This document shows, in pieces, positions 41,612 through 52,012 of a stretch of DNA of 64,000 nt (positions within the stretch are counted from its first letter, which is position 1; the number at the start of each line of letters is the position of its first letter). The stretch is from Pumilibacter muris. GTDB lineage: Bacteria > Bacillota > Clostridia > Christensenellales > Pumilibacteraceae. The notes beneath the pieces are model-generated. The model was given only the letters and a program-made list of their open reading frames with translations, had not been told where the DNA came from and did no database searches. A program made the translations under genes and the position numbers. The DNA lies in the NCBI RefSeq assembly GCF_943193045.1, contig NZ_CALPCN010000007.1, positions 1 to 64,000 on the forward strand, in the 5' to 3' direction.

Positions 41612-43303
41612 ATGCCTGCGGATTCCCTGCATATCAAACAAATAGCGATAGAGTTAAACGAACTTTTGCGAGGCGGCAGAATAGACAAACTCACCATGCC
41701 CGAGCCCGACGAAATAATTCTGCATATTCACGCAAAAGCAAATCATACGGTTGTAATGAGCGCCAACCCGTCGCTTCCTCGCGTTCACATAACTAAAAAC
41801 GCGCCCAAAAACAATCCGCTCACAGCGCCCGCTTTTTTAATGCACCTGCGCAAACACATAGGCGGCGCTTCGATTACCGAAGTTACGGCGCATGACGGAG
41901 AACGTATTTTGATGTTTGCGCTAAAAGCGCGGAACGAGCTCGGTTACGAAGAGAAAAAAACTCTCATCTGCGAAATAATGGGCAAATATGCAAACATAAT
42001 TCTTACAAATGCCGACGGCAAAATTTCGGAATGTATTAAGCACATATCGCCCGCAAGCAGCGAAAAGCGCCCGGTATTGCCCGGTCTTACCTATTCTTTT
42101 CCCCCTCCGCAAAACAAAATCAACATATTCGACGGTAGCGCGTTAAAGTCCGTTTTAAGTTCGTTCGATGGCGGCAACGCAGGCGGCTATATACTTGCGA
42201 ACGCGGCGGGGCTTGCTCCCGCCACCGTAAACGCAATCACGGCGGCGGCATTGGGAGGTTTGTTTTTTAACGAACTTACAACAGAGCAAATAGAAAAACT
42301 TGCGGACGCGTTTAACCAAACGCGCATTTTGAAAAACGCGAAACCGTGTGTGCGCAAAGAAAGCGGCGTTAAATCGGATTTTTGGATTAAACCGTTCGAA
42401 CAAGACGGAGAATACGAGTTTTTCAACAGTTTAAACGAAGCTATGGACGCTCACTTTTTTGCGCTCGACCGCGACAGACGGCTGTCGGAAAAGGCGCGAA
42501 TCCCAAAAACGACGGTAAAAAACGCAATAGCGAGAACCGAAAAAAAGCTCAAACTTTTCCGCGAAAGAAAAGCCGAAGCGTCCGACGCCGAAACCGACAG
42601 ACTTAACGGCGAATTGATTACCGCAAATATTTACCGTTTAAAACAAGGAATGAGTTCGTTCGAAGCCGAAAATTATTACGAAGAGCCGCCGCAAAAAATT
42701 ACCGTTAAACTCGATTCAAGCAAATCGCCTCAGTATAACGCGCAAGCATATTTTAAAAAATACGCTAAAAAGAAAAAAACTCTTTCTATTGTGGAAGAGC
42801 AAATTGCCGAAGCGGTAGCCGACCTTGAATATTTCAATTCCATTTACGACAGTTTTTCGTTTACCGACGCCGAAGGGTTGGAAGAAATTACAGCGGAACT
42901 GTATGCGGCGAATCTTTTGCATGAGCCTAAGGGAAAACGCAAAAAAGAAAAACTTCTTTCCGGCGGAGAAATCGTTTTCGAAGGTTGTACCATACGTTGG
43001 GGAAAAACGAACTATCAAAACGACAGACTAACAAAAGCGGCGCGGGCGTCCGACACATGGCTTCACACTCAAAAAATTCACGGCAGCCACGTTATTGTGT
43101 CAGGCGAAAACGTAAGCGAGCGCGTTTTGGTTCGCGCGGCTCAAATAGCCGCATATTATTCGAAAGCGCGACTTGGCGAAAACGTGCCCGTTGATTACAC
43201 GTTGAAAAAGTACGTCTCGAAACCGAAAGGCAGCCCTCCCGGAAAAGTAGTGTATACCGACTACAAAACGTTATTCGTCACCCCGCAAGACGAACGTTCT
43301 TAA
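41612..43303 (+). CDS. rqcH: RqcH (NFACT family) ribosome quality control factor
   Basis: 563 residues from ATG 41612, which has AAAGGAG 8 bases upstream; the earlier TTG lies before that site. The NFACT-N domain includes ELLRGGRIDKLTMPEPDEI and CEIMGKYANIILTNADG, then PGLTYSFPPPQNK; a central helical region follows, and the C-terminal NFACT-R/DUF814 domain has WGKTNYQNDRLT, ASDTWLHTQKIHGSHVIV and VDYTLKKYVSKP. RqcH binds stalled 50S subunits and directs C-terminal alanine tailing. The usual Asp-Arg pair of the N-domain appears here as Glu-Arg (HDGERIL). It ends 1 bp from the radC stop, tail to tail. Confidence 0.95.
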   Translation: MPADSLHIKQIAIELNELLRGGRIDKLTMPEPDEIILHIHAKANHTVVMSANPSLPRVHITKNAPKNNPLTAPAFLMHLRKHIGGASITEVTAHDGERILMFALKARNELGYEEKKTLICEIMGKYANIILTNADGKISECIKHISPASSEKRPVLPGLTYSFPPPQNKINIFDGSALKSVLSSFDGGNAGGYILANAAGLAPATVNAITAAALGGLFFNELTTEQIEKLADAFNQTRILKNAKPCVRKESGVKSDFWIKPFEQDGEYEFFNSLNEAMDAHFFALDRDRRLSEKARIPKTTVKNAIARTEKKLKLFRERKAEASDAETDRLNGELITANIYRLKQGMSSFEAENYYEEPPQKITVKLDSSKSPQYNAQAYFKKYAKKKKTLSIVEEQIAEAVADLEYFNSIYDSFSFTDAEGLEEITAELYAANLLHEPKGKRKKEKLLSGGEIVFEGCTIRWGKTNYQNDRLTKAARASDTWLHTQKIHGSHVIVSGENVSERVLVRAAQIAAYYSKARLGENVPVDYTLKKYVSKPKGSPPGKVVYTDYKTLFVTPQDERS

Positions 43304-43304
43304 A

Positions 43305-44285
43305 TTAGCGCGAAGTTTGAGGTTTGCTTACCGTTTGCACAAGAGAGTTAAAAACGGCTTCTCTTTCTTTTTCGTTGCCGAAAGCAAGCAACTGTTTATA
43401 GGCGTTCAATATTTCTATTTTCTCTTGATTTGAGTTCAGCGTTGCTCCGCGCTCTCCGAGTTGCAACGTGCTTAACATTTGCATTTTGGTCTTTTCAGCC
43501 GTTAGCGCCGCCGTCATTCTCGTGCAAAGCTTTCGACTCAGCGTTATTATTGTGTCGAGCTCTTTATTGCCGAACATGCTCAAATATTTGTTGCCGCTGA
43601 AAATAAGGTGGTCGTAAAAAGTAAAACCGGTCATCATACAACACGCAACGACGCGCGCGGTAGTTTCCATGTCGGCATCCGAAAAACTCATAGTTCCGCC
43701 GGGATGATTATGCGAAAGAATTATTTTCTTAGCGCCGTTTCTGTCGGCAATTCTTAAAATCTTCATAACGTCTACGGCGGCGGAATCTACCATTCCTTCG
43801 GTAATTTCGTCCGTTTGAATTATTTCGTCGTTTACGTTCAACGACGTAACAAGCAAAATTTCTTTTGTTTGCCCTAAAAAGCGGGTATATAAATACCATG
43901 CCGCGCTTGCCGCCGTAGTCAGCCTTTCGGGTCGGTTATATCGGTTGTATTCGGCGCGTAAAACTACGGGAAGAATGTGAGCCAAAAGATGCGCCGTTTT
44001 TTCTCCCACGTCTTTAACGCGCACGAGCTCGTAATAGTCGGCGTGCAACACCGCCGACAGCGAACCGAATGTGCGGAGCAATTCTTTTGCAATGGCTTTC
44101 GTGTCTTTTCTCGCTATTGTGGCAAACAACAACCATTCAAGCATTTGATATTCGTTAAATCCCGCAAAATCGGGGTTTCGGTCTACCGACTCGCGCACAC
44201 GTTCGCGGTGCCCTTCGGCACTCGGCGCATTAGCGCGTCTGTAAGTTCCGAGCAATTCTTCTATGTCGTTGCGTTCTTCCGCCAT
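43305..44285 (-). CDS. radC: RadC/JAMM-domain protein
   Basis: 326 residues from ATG 44285 (GGGAG 9 bases upstream; a longer reading would start inside a terminator). An N-terminal helix-hairpin-helix part (ELVRVKDVGEKTAHLLA) is followed by the MPN/JAMM metalloprotease-like domain with SHNHPGGTMSFSDAD. RadC is associated with DNA repair or recombination in old literature, but its real role is unsettled. A C-terminal extension of about 85 residues beyond the JAMM core (from LSRKLCTRMTAAL) is predicted helical and not usual. It follows two small membrane-protein genes. Confidence 0.92.
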   Translation of the reverse strand: MAEERNDIEELLGTYRRANAPSAEGHRERVRESVDRNPDFAGFNEYQMLEWLLFATIARKDTKAIAKELLRTFGSLSAVLHADYYELVRVKDVGEKTAHLLAHILPVVLRAEYNRYNRPERLTTAASAAWYLYTRFLGQTKEILLVTSLNVNDEIIQTDEITEGMVDSAAVDVMKILRIADRNGAKKIILSHNHPGGTMSFSDADMETTARVVACCMMTGFTFYDHLIFSGNKYLSMFGNKELDTIITLSRKLCTRMTAALTAEKTKMQMLSTLQLGERGATLNSNQEKIEILNAYKQLLAFGNEKEREAVFNSLVQTVSKPQTSR

Positions 44286-44325
44286 TCTTTTGTTCTCCCA
44301 AAATACCGTTCTTTGTTTTTGTATT

Positions 44326-44355
44326 AAAAAAGGCGCTCCCAAAAACGAAAGCGCC
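44326..44355 (-). terminator. Terminator after the small membrane-protein genes
   Basis: Minus-strand GGCGCT/AGCGCC stem with a 12-base loop followed by six T. It ends the long pyr-containing unit before radC, although read-through may feed radC, for which no clear promoter is seen. Confidence 0.75.
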
Positions 44356-44373
44356 GCTTTGTTATACTAATTT

Positions 44374-44691
44374 TTAAACAAGCGCGTAAATAAAGCCGAA
44401 AAGCGCAAGCGCGAAAATCAATCCCATAATTACGGTGTTTATTATCGCGTTTTTATATTCGGGCGAACGGCGATTGATTTTGCTGCAAAGAACGCGCACA
44501 CTGCGATATAGCGCAAGAAGCGTAGCCACAATATAAATTCCCAGCCCTACCGCTATAACAATATTGCTAACGAAAATGCCCACCAAAAGCACAATCGCGC
44601 CGCCGAGCATTAGAAAGTCGCATATTTGACGCACTCCGAAGTTCGAAAAATACGCTTGAATAAAATTACGTTTTTTTGCTTTTACCGCCAT
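44374..44691 (-). CDS. Small membrane protein of unknown function
   Basis: 105 residues with a basic N-terminus (KAKKRN) and three or four hydrophobic segments (about 28-48, 50-68 and 85-104) separated by a basic loop (SKINRRSPEYK). No recognised family. It is the last gene before a terminator and lies 76 bp downstream of another small membrane protein of the same size. Confidence 0.75.
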   Translation of the reverse strand: MAVKAKKRNFIQAYFSNFGVRQICDFLMLGGAIVLLVGIFVSNIVIAVGLGIYIVATLLALYRSVRVLCSKINRRSPEYKNAIINTVIMGLIFALALFGFIYALV

Positions 44692-44767
44692 GTTAAAAAT
44701 CTCCGTCGTTTTTTATTTAGTATGCTCAAGTTTTTTATTACAAATCCAAAGAATGTAACAAAACGGT

Positions 44768-45088
44768 TTACCATTTAACCAAAGGCGTAACACCGAGCAC
44801 ATAGAACACTACAACCAAAATTACCGCTATTATCCAAAGAACAAACCAAGTTTGCCCATGCAAGCGCGCTTCGTAATACGAATACCAACACAGAGCAATC
44901 ATACCTATGGCTATGGCAATATTTTTAATCCAATTACCGATTGCGGCAAACGGCTCGAAAAAGCCGAGCACCACGCCTATGGCTATTCCAAGCCCCATAA
45001 GCATAACCGCCACAAACGACAACACTTTGCAAAGCTTAGGCACAGTGTAAACTCTTGTTTGAGTGGTCTTTTTTGTTTGTTTCGACAT
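44768..45088 (-). CDS. Small membrane protein of unknown function
   Basis: 106 residues: a basic, Thr/Lys-rich start (SKQTKKTTQTR), then three or four membrane segments (about 22-44, 50-68 and 80-102). No catalytic motif. It begins 21 bp after the pyrE stop and is probably on the same transcript, though no functional link to pyrimidines is evident. Confidence 0.75.
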   Translation of the reverse strand: MSKQTKKTTQTRVYTVPKLCKVLSFVAVMLMGLGIAIGVVLGFFEPFAAIGNWIKNIAIAIGMIALCWYSYYEARLHGQTWFVLWIIAVILVVVFYVLGVTPLVKW

Positions 45089-45109
45089 TTTTATTTCCTC
45101 CGAAATAAT

Positions 45110-45694
45110 TTATTTTAAGCCCCTGCTACCGGGTTTTACTACCGGAATTTTTCCCTCGCGGCATAGCGGGCATTCGTCCGCTTCATAGCTTTTAACTTCC
45201 ATAGAAAGAAGAGCTCTGTACGGCACTCCGAAATCAACTTTTCCGCCGCTACGGTCTACAACCGACGCAACCGCCGTAACTTCGGCGCCAGCCGCACGGC
45301 AAAGCTCTATAACCTCTTTCACCGAACCGCCGGTAGTAACAACGTCTTCAACCACGATTACGCGCATACCTTTTTCGAGCGCGAAGCCGCGTCTTAAAGT
45401 CATGCCGCCGCCCTCGCGTTCCGCAAAAAAGTTTTTCACGCCGAGCTGACGAGCCACTTCGTAGCCCATTATAATGCCGCCCACTGCGGGAGACACCACC
45501 GCGTCCGCTTTAAACTCTTTAAGCTGTTCGGAAAGAGCTCCGCACAAATATGCACTTTCTTCGGGATGTACGAAAAGCTTAGCGCACTGCATGTATGTGT
45601 CGGAATGGCGTCCGCTCGTTAAAAGAAAGTGACCGTGCAATATTCCTTCGGTCTTTTTAAACACTTCCAATATCTGCTCGTTAGTAAGTTTCAT
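45110..45694 (-). CDS. pyrE: Orotate phosphoribosyltransferase PyrE
   Basis: A 194-residue enzyme forming orotidine 5'-phosphate from orotate and PRPP. PRPP-binding motif VIVVEDVVTTGGSVKEV near 113-129; substrate region AEREGGGMTLRRGF; C-terminus carries CPLCREGK, seen in one PyrE subgroup. It ends the pyr block pyrB-C-F-K-D-E. Confidence 0.96.
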   Translation of the reverse strand: MKLTNEQILEVFKKTEGILHGHFLLTSGRHSDTYMQCAKLFVHPEESAYLCGALSEQLKEFKADAVVSPAVGGIIMGYEVARQLGVKNFFAEREGGGMTLRRGFALEKGMRVIVVEDVVTTGGSVKEVIELCRAAGAEVTAVASVVDRSGGKVDFGVPYRALLSMEVKSYEADECPLCREGKIPVVKPGSRGLK

Positions 45695-45714
45695 TGCTTT
45701 CCTTTGCGCGGTTG

Positions 45715-46647
45715 CTAAATTTTGAGCGAACCCGTAATTTCACGCACACTATTTATACTACACCTTTTCATAAGATTTGTCAACTCATTGATTAGGTTTA
45801 ACCCCGCAGTAGGGTCGAAAATATTTGCGGAACCTATTTGAACGGCCGAAGCGCCGGCCACCAAAAATTCCATTATATCGTCGGCAGTAACTATTCCGCC
45901 CATTCCGACAACGGGAATTTTAACCGCTTTGCGGGTTTCATAAACCATTTTAAGAGCAATGGGTTTTATTGCGGGACCGCTTAGTCCGCCGCAAACGTTA
46001 GCCAAAATCGGCTTTCTGCTTTTCCAATCGATTGCCATTCCGCTCACGGTGTTTATAAGCGACAAACAGTCGGCGCCGCCGTTTTCCGCCGCTCTCGCGT
46101 TGTCGGATATATTCGCAACGTTAGGCGAAAGTTTTACCATAAGCGGCTTTGAGCAATGTTTTTTAACAGCCGCCGTAATTTTTTCAACACTTTCCGGCAA
46201 TACGCCGAACGCCATGCCGCCCGCTTTAACGTTTGGACAACTTATGTTGAGTTCAACCATTTTAACGCAGTCGAGCGCGCTCGCTCTTTCAACCGTATAG
46301 CAATAATCCTCTTCGGTTTTTCCGGCTACGTTTGCTATAACTACGGTGCCGAGAGTATTCAAAAACGGCACATCTTCTTTAATAAAGCCCTCTATGCCCG
46401 GATTTTGAAGTCCCACGCTGTTGAGCATTCCCATAGGGGTTTCCGCAACGCGCGGCGAAGGGTTGCCCTCTCTGCGCTCTTTCGTTATACCTTTTGTGCA
46501 AATGCCGCCGAGTAAATTTATATCGTAGAATTCCGCATATTCTTTGCCGAACCCGAAAGTGCCGCTTGCCGTAATTACGGGATTTTTAAATTTTACGCCG
46601 CAAATTTCAACCGAAGTATCGGGCGTTATATTTTTTGTATCAGTCAT
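45715..46647 (-). CDS. pyrD: Dihydroorotate dehydrogenase class 1B, catalytic subunit PyrD
   Basis: A 310-residue FMN enzyme oxidising dihydroorotate. Family motifs: NPVITASGTFGFGKEY, NISCPNVKAGG, the active-site Cys within the MVELNISCPN region, NTVSGMAIDW and GMGGIVTADDIMEFL. As class 1B it passes electrons to NAD through PyrK, whose gene overlaps it by 4 bp. Confidence 0.96.
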   Translation of the reverse strand: MTDTKNITPDTSVEICGVKFKNPVITASGTFGFGKEYAEFYDINLLGGICTKGITKERREGNPSPRVAETPMGMLNSVGLQNPGIEGFIKEDVPFLNTLGTVVIANVAGKTEEDYCYTVERASALDCVKMVELNISCPNVKAGGMAFGVLPESVEKITAAVKKHCSKPLMVKLSPNVANISDNARAAENGGADCLSLINTVSGMAIDWKSRKPILANVCGGLSGPAIKPIALKMVYETRKAVKIPVVGMGGIVTADDIMEFLVAGASAVQIGSANIFDPTAGLNLINELTNLMKRCSINSVREITGSLKI

Positions 46648-47408
46648 AGCAACACATCCTCCAACCTAAACACGGGGCCGTCTACGCAAGCCCGCTTGTG
46701 CACTATGCTTCCGTCTTTTTCTTTCACCGCGCAAGCGCAAACAAGGCAAGCGCCCACTCCGCACCCCATTCGCGTTTCACCCGACATATACGCGGGTATC
46801 TTGGTATCCGCCGAAAGACGCGCCGCCGCTTTTAACATGGGAGTATTTCCGCAAGTTAAAATAACGTCGGGCTTAATCTTTTCTATGTCTTGGCGTAAAA
46901 CGTCTGTAACGTACCCTTTTCTCCCCGCGCTTCCGTCGTCGGTGCATACGGTTACCGAACCGAATTTTGCGAATTCGTCTTTAAACATTACCGCGCGCTC
47001 GGTTGAAAAACCTATGTAAGAAACATATTCTTTATCGGGATACGTCAGAGGCACCGACACGAGCGGGGCGCATCCCACTCCGCCGCCGAGCAACAAAATC
47101 TTTTTATGTTCGGCGCCGAGAGTAAAACCGTTGCCTATGGGCAACACTGCCAAAACCTCGTCGCCCTCTTTCATCTCCGCCATACGCCTTGTTCCGCCGC
47201 CCACTACCGCAACTATGAGAGTTACCGAATAATCGTCGTATTTATAAAGGCAGAACGGTCGGCGCAACAAAAATTCGCCCCCGACTTTAATATGCAAAAA
47301 CTGCCCGCAGTGCATTTGCGGCAATTTTTCGGCGGAAGAGAATTCAAATTCGAGCACCCCCTCCGCAAGAGTTTTCTTTCGTTTTAACTTTAATCTTACG
47401 TCTTTCAT
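46644..47408 (-). CDS. pyrK: Dihydroorotate dehydrogenase electron transfer subunit PyrK
   Basis: A 254-residue ferredoxin-reductase-like subunit with FAD and [2Fe-2S]. FAD motif LRRPFCLYKY; NAD-binding GGGVGCAPLVSVPL; [2Fe-2S] ligands in MGCGVGACLVCACAV plus a later RACVDGPVF. It pairs with PyrD to use NAD as acceptor. Translationally coupled to pyrD. Confidence 0.96.
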   Translation of the reverse strand: MKDVRLKLKRKKTLAEGVLEFEFSSAEKLPQMHCGQFLHIKVGGEFLLRRPFCLYKYDDYSVTLIVAVVGGGTRRMAEMKEGDEVLAVLPIGNGFTLGAEHKKILLLGGGVGCAPLVSVPLTYPDKEYVSYIGFSTERAVMFKDEFAKFGSVTVCTDDGSAGRKGYVTDVLRQDIEKIKPDVILTCGNTPMLKAAARLSADTKIPAYMSGETRMGCGVGACLVCACAVKEKDGSIVHKRACVDGPVFRLEDVLL

Positions 47409-47409
47409 A

Positions 47410-48330
47410 TCAGTTCGCTTTGCCCGCCTTTTTAAGAGCGCTGTAAAGAGCTTCGCGCATGTCTATAACAGCTCGCTCCGCAGCCTGAGCAAAGTCGAGC
47501 CCCTTATATATTTCGTTCTTATACGCGCAAATAATGCCGCGAGAATTGTTCACTATTCCGCCGAGCCCTCTTCCGTCGAAACATACGGTTAATCCGTCGG
47601 CGCTGCCGCCCTGCGCGCCGTAGCCCGGAATCAAGAAAAACAGCGACGGAAATTCTTTTCTTACCTTTTCGGCTTGCGCGGGATGAGTCGCGCCTATTAC
47701 GGCGCCTACGTCGGAATATCCGTATTTTCCGATTAGTCCGTGTCCGCAGTCGGCAACAAGCCTTGCCATATTTTCGTAAAGCGTTTCGCCGTTGTCAAGT
47801 TTTTTATCTTGCAATTCGCCGCTTGACGGATTAGAGGTTTTAACGAGCGCGAAAATTCCTTTGTTCCGTTTTTCGCAATCGGCAATAAACGGCTTTAAGC
47901 CGTCGGAACCAAGATAGCCGTTCACCGTTAAAAAATCAGATTCGAACGGAGTAAATTCTTTGTCGTTTATTTTAACGCTCCCCAAATAGGCGGCGCTGTA
48001 ACACGAAGCGGTGGAACCTATGTCGTTACGCTTGCAATCCGCAATAGTAATAAGTCCGCTTTGCTTGGCGGCTTTGAGCGTGGATTCAAACGCTTTAAGC
48101 CCCGCTATTCCGTACATTTCATAGTACGCAATCTGCACTTTTACTGCGGGCACAAGTTTGCGGATACGTTCTATAAGCGTAAGGTTAAATTCCGTTATAG
48201 CTTTTCCCGCGTCGTCGAGAGTTTTGCACCTTTTCTTTTCGTTTTCGGGCAAATAATCGAACGACGTATCAAGCCCTACTGCCGTCGGATTGTTCAATTC
48301 CCGTATTCTGTCTATTAAAGCGTCAATCAT
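47410..48330 (-). CDS. pyrF: Orotidine 5'-phosphate decarboxylase PyrF (long type)
   Basis: A 306-residue enzyme of the longer PyrF class. Start NNPTAVGLDTSFDYLP; catalytic lysines in TIADCKRNDIGSTA; later YGYSDVGAVIGATHP and FLIPGYGAQGG. It makes UMP in the last step of the pathway. The start overlaps the pyrC end by 8 bp. Confidence 0.96.
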   Translation of the reverse strand: MIDALIDRIRELNNPTAVGLDTSFDYLPENEKKRCKTLDDAGKAITEFNLTLIERIRKLVPAVKVQIAYYEMYGIAGLKAFESTLKAAKQSGLITIADCKRNDIGSTASCYSAAYLGSVKINDKEFTPFESDFLTVNGYLGSDGLKPFIADCEKRNKGIFALVKTSNPSSGELQDKKLDNGETLYENMARLVADCGHGLIGKYGYSDVGAVIGATHPAQAEKVRKEFPSLFFLIPGYGAQGGSADGLTVCFDGRGLGGIVNNSRGIICAYKNEIYKGLDFAQAAERAVIDMREALYSALKKAGKAN

Positions 48331-49600
48331 AACTTTTAATCTCCTTTTCTATTCCGTCAACTATAACGGCGGTAACTGCGCCGCGCAATTTCCATCCGCC
48401 GAACAAACTGTTCTTTCCCTTAGACACAGATTTAGAGCTGTCGAAAATATAACTTTTATCGGGGTCTACAACCGTAATATCGGCGCGCTCCCCCTCTTTC
48501 AGCGTTCCCGAACCTATTCCGAGTATTTTTGCGGGATTCGAGCTCATAAGCTTGCTAAGTTTCACAAGGTCAATATAGTCGGGCTCAACAAGATATGTGT
48601 ACGCAAGCGAAAACGCGGTTTCGAATCCTGCGGTGCCGAACGGAGCAAGGTTAAATTCAAGATTTTTTTCGTCGGCATGGTGCGGCGCGTGGTCGGTTGC
48701 TATCGCGTCGATTGTGCCGTCTTTCAGCCCTTCTATTATTGCCTCGACGTCTTGTTGCGTGCGTAGCGGCGGGTTTATTTTCGCGTTGGTGTTGTAATTA
48801 AGTATTTCGTCGTCGGTAGCCGAAAAATAATGCGGGCAAGTTTCGCAAGTAACCTTAACGCCGCGCGCTTTCGCTTGCCGCACAAGCTCCACGCTGCCTT
48901 TCGTGCTGACGTGCGCAATATGAATTTTGGCGTTCAAACTTTCGGCAATAAGAATATCGCGCGACACCATGCACTCTTCGGAAGCTCGAGTAATTCCCCT
49001 AAGCCCCGATATTGTGGCGTTAAGCCCTTCGTTCACAACTCCGCCGGCCGCAAGCTCCTTGTCTTCGCAATGGCTTATTATAAGCGCATCGTGGCTCGCG
49101 GCGTATTCGAGAGCAAGACGCATAATATTCGCGTTTTCCACAGGTCTGCCGTCGTCGGAAAATGCGACCGCTCCCGCCTCTTTCATAAACCCCATTTCGG
49201 TTATTTCTTTGCCTTGCTGACCTTTGGTAACGCAACCTATAGGAAAAACTTTGGCGTTATCGACTTCGGTCGCGCGCGTGCAAACGTATTTAATAAGTGC
49301 GGCGTTATCGAGCGGCGGATTAGTGTTCGGCATACACGCGACCGACGTAAAACCGCCGCGTAGCGCCGCCGCCGTACCGCTTTTTATATCCTCTTTATAT
49401 TCCTGACCGGGCTCGCGCAAATGGCAATGCATGTCCACAAAGCCGGGAAGCACTATTTTGCCGTCCGCGTCTATAATCTTATCGGCAGCGCAATCTATGT
49501 CTTTGCCGATTTTCACGATTTTGCTTCCTTCAACATAAATATCGGCGCGCTCAAGCGAATCGCCTATAACTACGGTACCGTTTTTTATTAGCATATTCAT
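48323..49600 (-). CDS. pyrC: Dihydroorotase PyrC
   Basis: A 425-residue type I dihydroorotase. Metal-binding DMHCHLREPGQEYKED near 56-71, SHCEDKELAAGG, CPHYFSATDDE and DAIATDHAPHH. It closes carbamoyl-aspartate to dihydroorotate. It sits 21 bp after pyrB, and the two proteins often associate. Confidence 0.96.
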   Translation of the reverse strand: MNMLIKNGTVVIGDSLERADIYVEGSKIVKIGKDIDCAADKIIDADGKIVLPGFVDMHCHLREPGQEYKEDIKSGTAAALRGGFTSVACMPNTNPPLDNAALIKYVCTRATEVDNAKVFPIGCVTKGQQGKEITEMGFMKEAGAVAFSDDGRPVENANIMRLALEYAASHDALIISHCEDKELAAGGVVNEGLNATISGLRGITRASEECMVSRDILIAESLNAKIHIAHVSTKGSVELVRQAKARGVKVTCETCPHYFSATDDEILNYNTNAKINPPLRTQQDVEAIIEGLKDGTIDAIATDHAPHHADEKNLEFNLAPFGTAGFETAFSLAYTYLVEPDYIDLVKLSKLMSSNPAKILGIGSGTLKEGERADITVVDPDKSYIFDSSKSVSKGKNSLFGGWKLRGAVTAVIVDGIEKEIKSYD

Positions 49601-49621
49601 AATAAACGTTAAGCCTCCGAA

Positions 49622-50545
49622 CTACTTTTCTTTTGGACGCGTGAGCAAGAACAGCACCGCCATTCGCACCGCGACTCCGTTAGTCACCTGTCGCAAAATA
49701 TACGACTGCTCGCCGTCCGCGACGTCGCTACTAAGCTCGAGCCCGCGATTTACGGGGCCGGGATGAAGCAAAATCGCATTACCGTCGGCGCGCATAAGTC
49801 TCGACGAATTTATGCCGTAATAAGCGTTATATTCCGCTACGCTCGGGAAAAGTCCCGCCTGTTGGCGTTCGAGCTGAAGCCTCAGCCCCATAACAACGTT
49901 GGCGTCCCGTATGCAGTCGTCAAGGTTATAGCTAACCGACACTCCCATTTCGTCTATGCAAGACGGCAACAACGTTTTCGGTGCGCATACAGTTACGCAA
50001 GCGCCCAACTTATTCAGTCCCCAAATATTGCTGCGAGCTACGCGCGAATGTTTTATGTCGCCCGCGATAACAACTTTCAGCCCGTTTAAAGAACCGAATT
50101 TTTCTTTCATTGTGTAAATGTCGAGCAACGCCTGCGTGGGGTGTTCGTTTGTTCCGTCGCCCGCGTTAATAACGCTTGCCTTAACGTTTTTTGCAAGCAG
50201 ATGAGGAGCGCCCGACATTGAATGACGAACGATAATCACGTCGGTTAAAAGCGCGTCGAGGTTTTTTCCGGTGTCTATCAGCGTTTCCCCTTTTGTTACG
50301 CTCGACGTTTGAGCCGATATAGACGAAGTGTTGGCTCCCATTATTTTAGCCGCAGTTTCGAACGATGTGCGCGTGCGCGTGCTGTTTTCGTAAAACAGAG
50401 TTGCAACGCTTTTGCCTTGCAAATGCGGTGTTTTTTTTACGTTTTGGTCGAGAATTTTTCTCATCTGTTCGGCTGTGGAAAGAATTTCTTCGAGTTCCTC
50501 CACAGTCAGGTCTTTAAGCCCCAACAGGTCTTTTCTTTTCAACAT
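49622..50545 (-). CDS. pyrB: Aspartate carbamoyltransferase PyrB
   Basis: 307-residue catalytic chain. Carbamoyl phosphate site FYENSTRTRTSFETAAK, GDGTNEHPTQALLDIYTM and LLHPGPVNRGLE at the aspartate site. No regulatory chain PyrI is encoded nearby, and the carbamoyl phosphate synthase genes are also absent from the window. Confidence 0.97.
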   Translation of the reverse strand: MLKRKDLLGLKDLTVEELEEILSTAEQMRKILDQNVKKTPHLQGKSVATLFYENSTRTRTSFETAAKIMGANTSSISAQTSSVTKGETLIDTGKNLDALLTDVIIVRHSMSGAPHLLAKNVKASVINAGDGTNEHPTQALLDIYTMKEKFGSLNGLKVVIAGDIKHSRVARSNIWGLNKLGACVTVCAPKTLLPSCIDEMGVSVSYNLDDCIRDANVVMGLRLQLERQQAGLFPSVAEYNAYYGINSSRLMRADGNAILLHPGPVNRGLELSSDVADGEQSYILRQVTNGVAVRMAVLFLLTRPKEK

Positions 50546-50559
50546 TGAACGGTGCTCCT

Positions 50560-52004
<1,445 letters not shown>

Positions 52005-52012
<8 letters not shown>

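Noticed and set aside
44286-44342. Longer N-terminus for radC
   Set aside because: The extension is encoded by the terminator hairpin of the upstream gene, and a good ribosome site serves ATG 44285.
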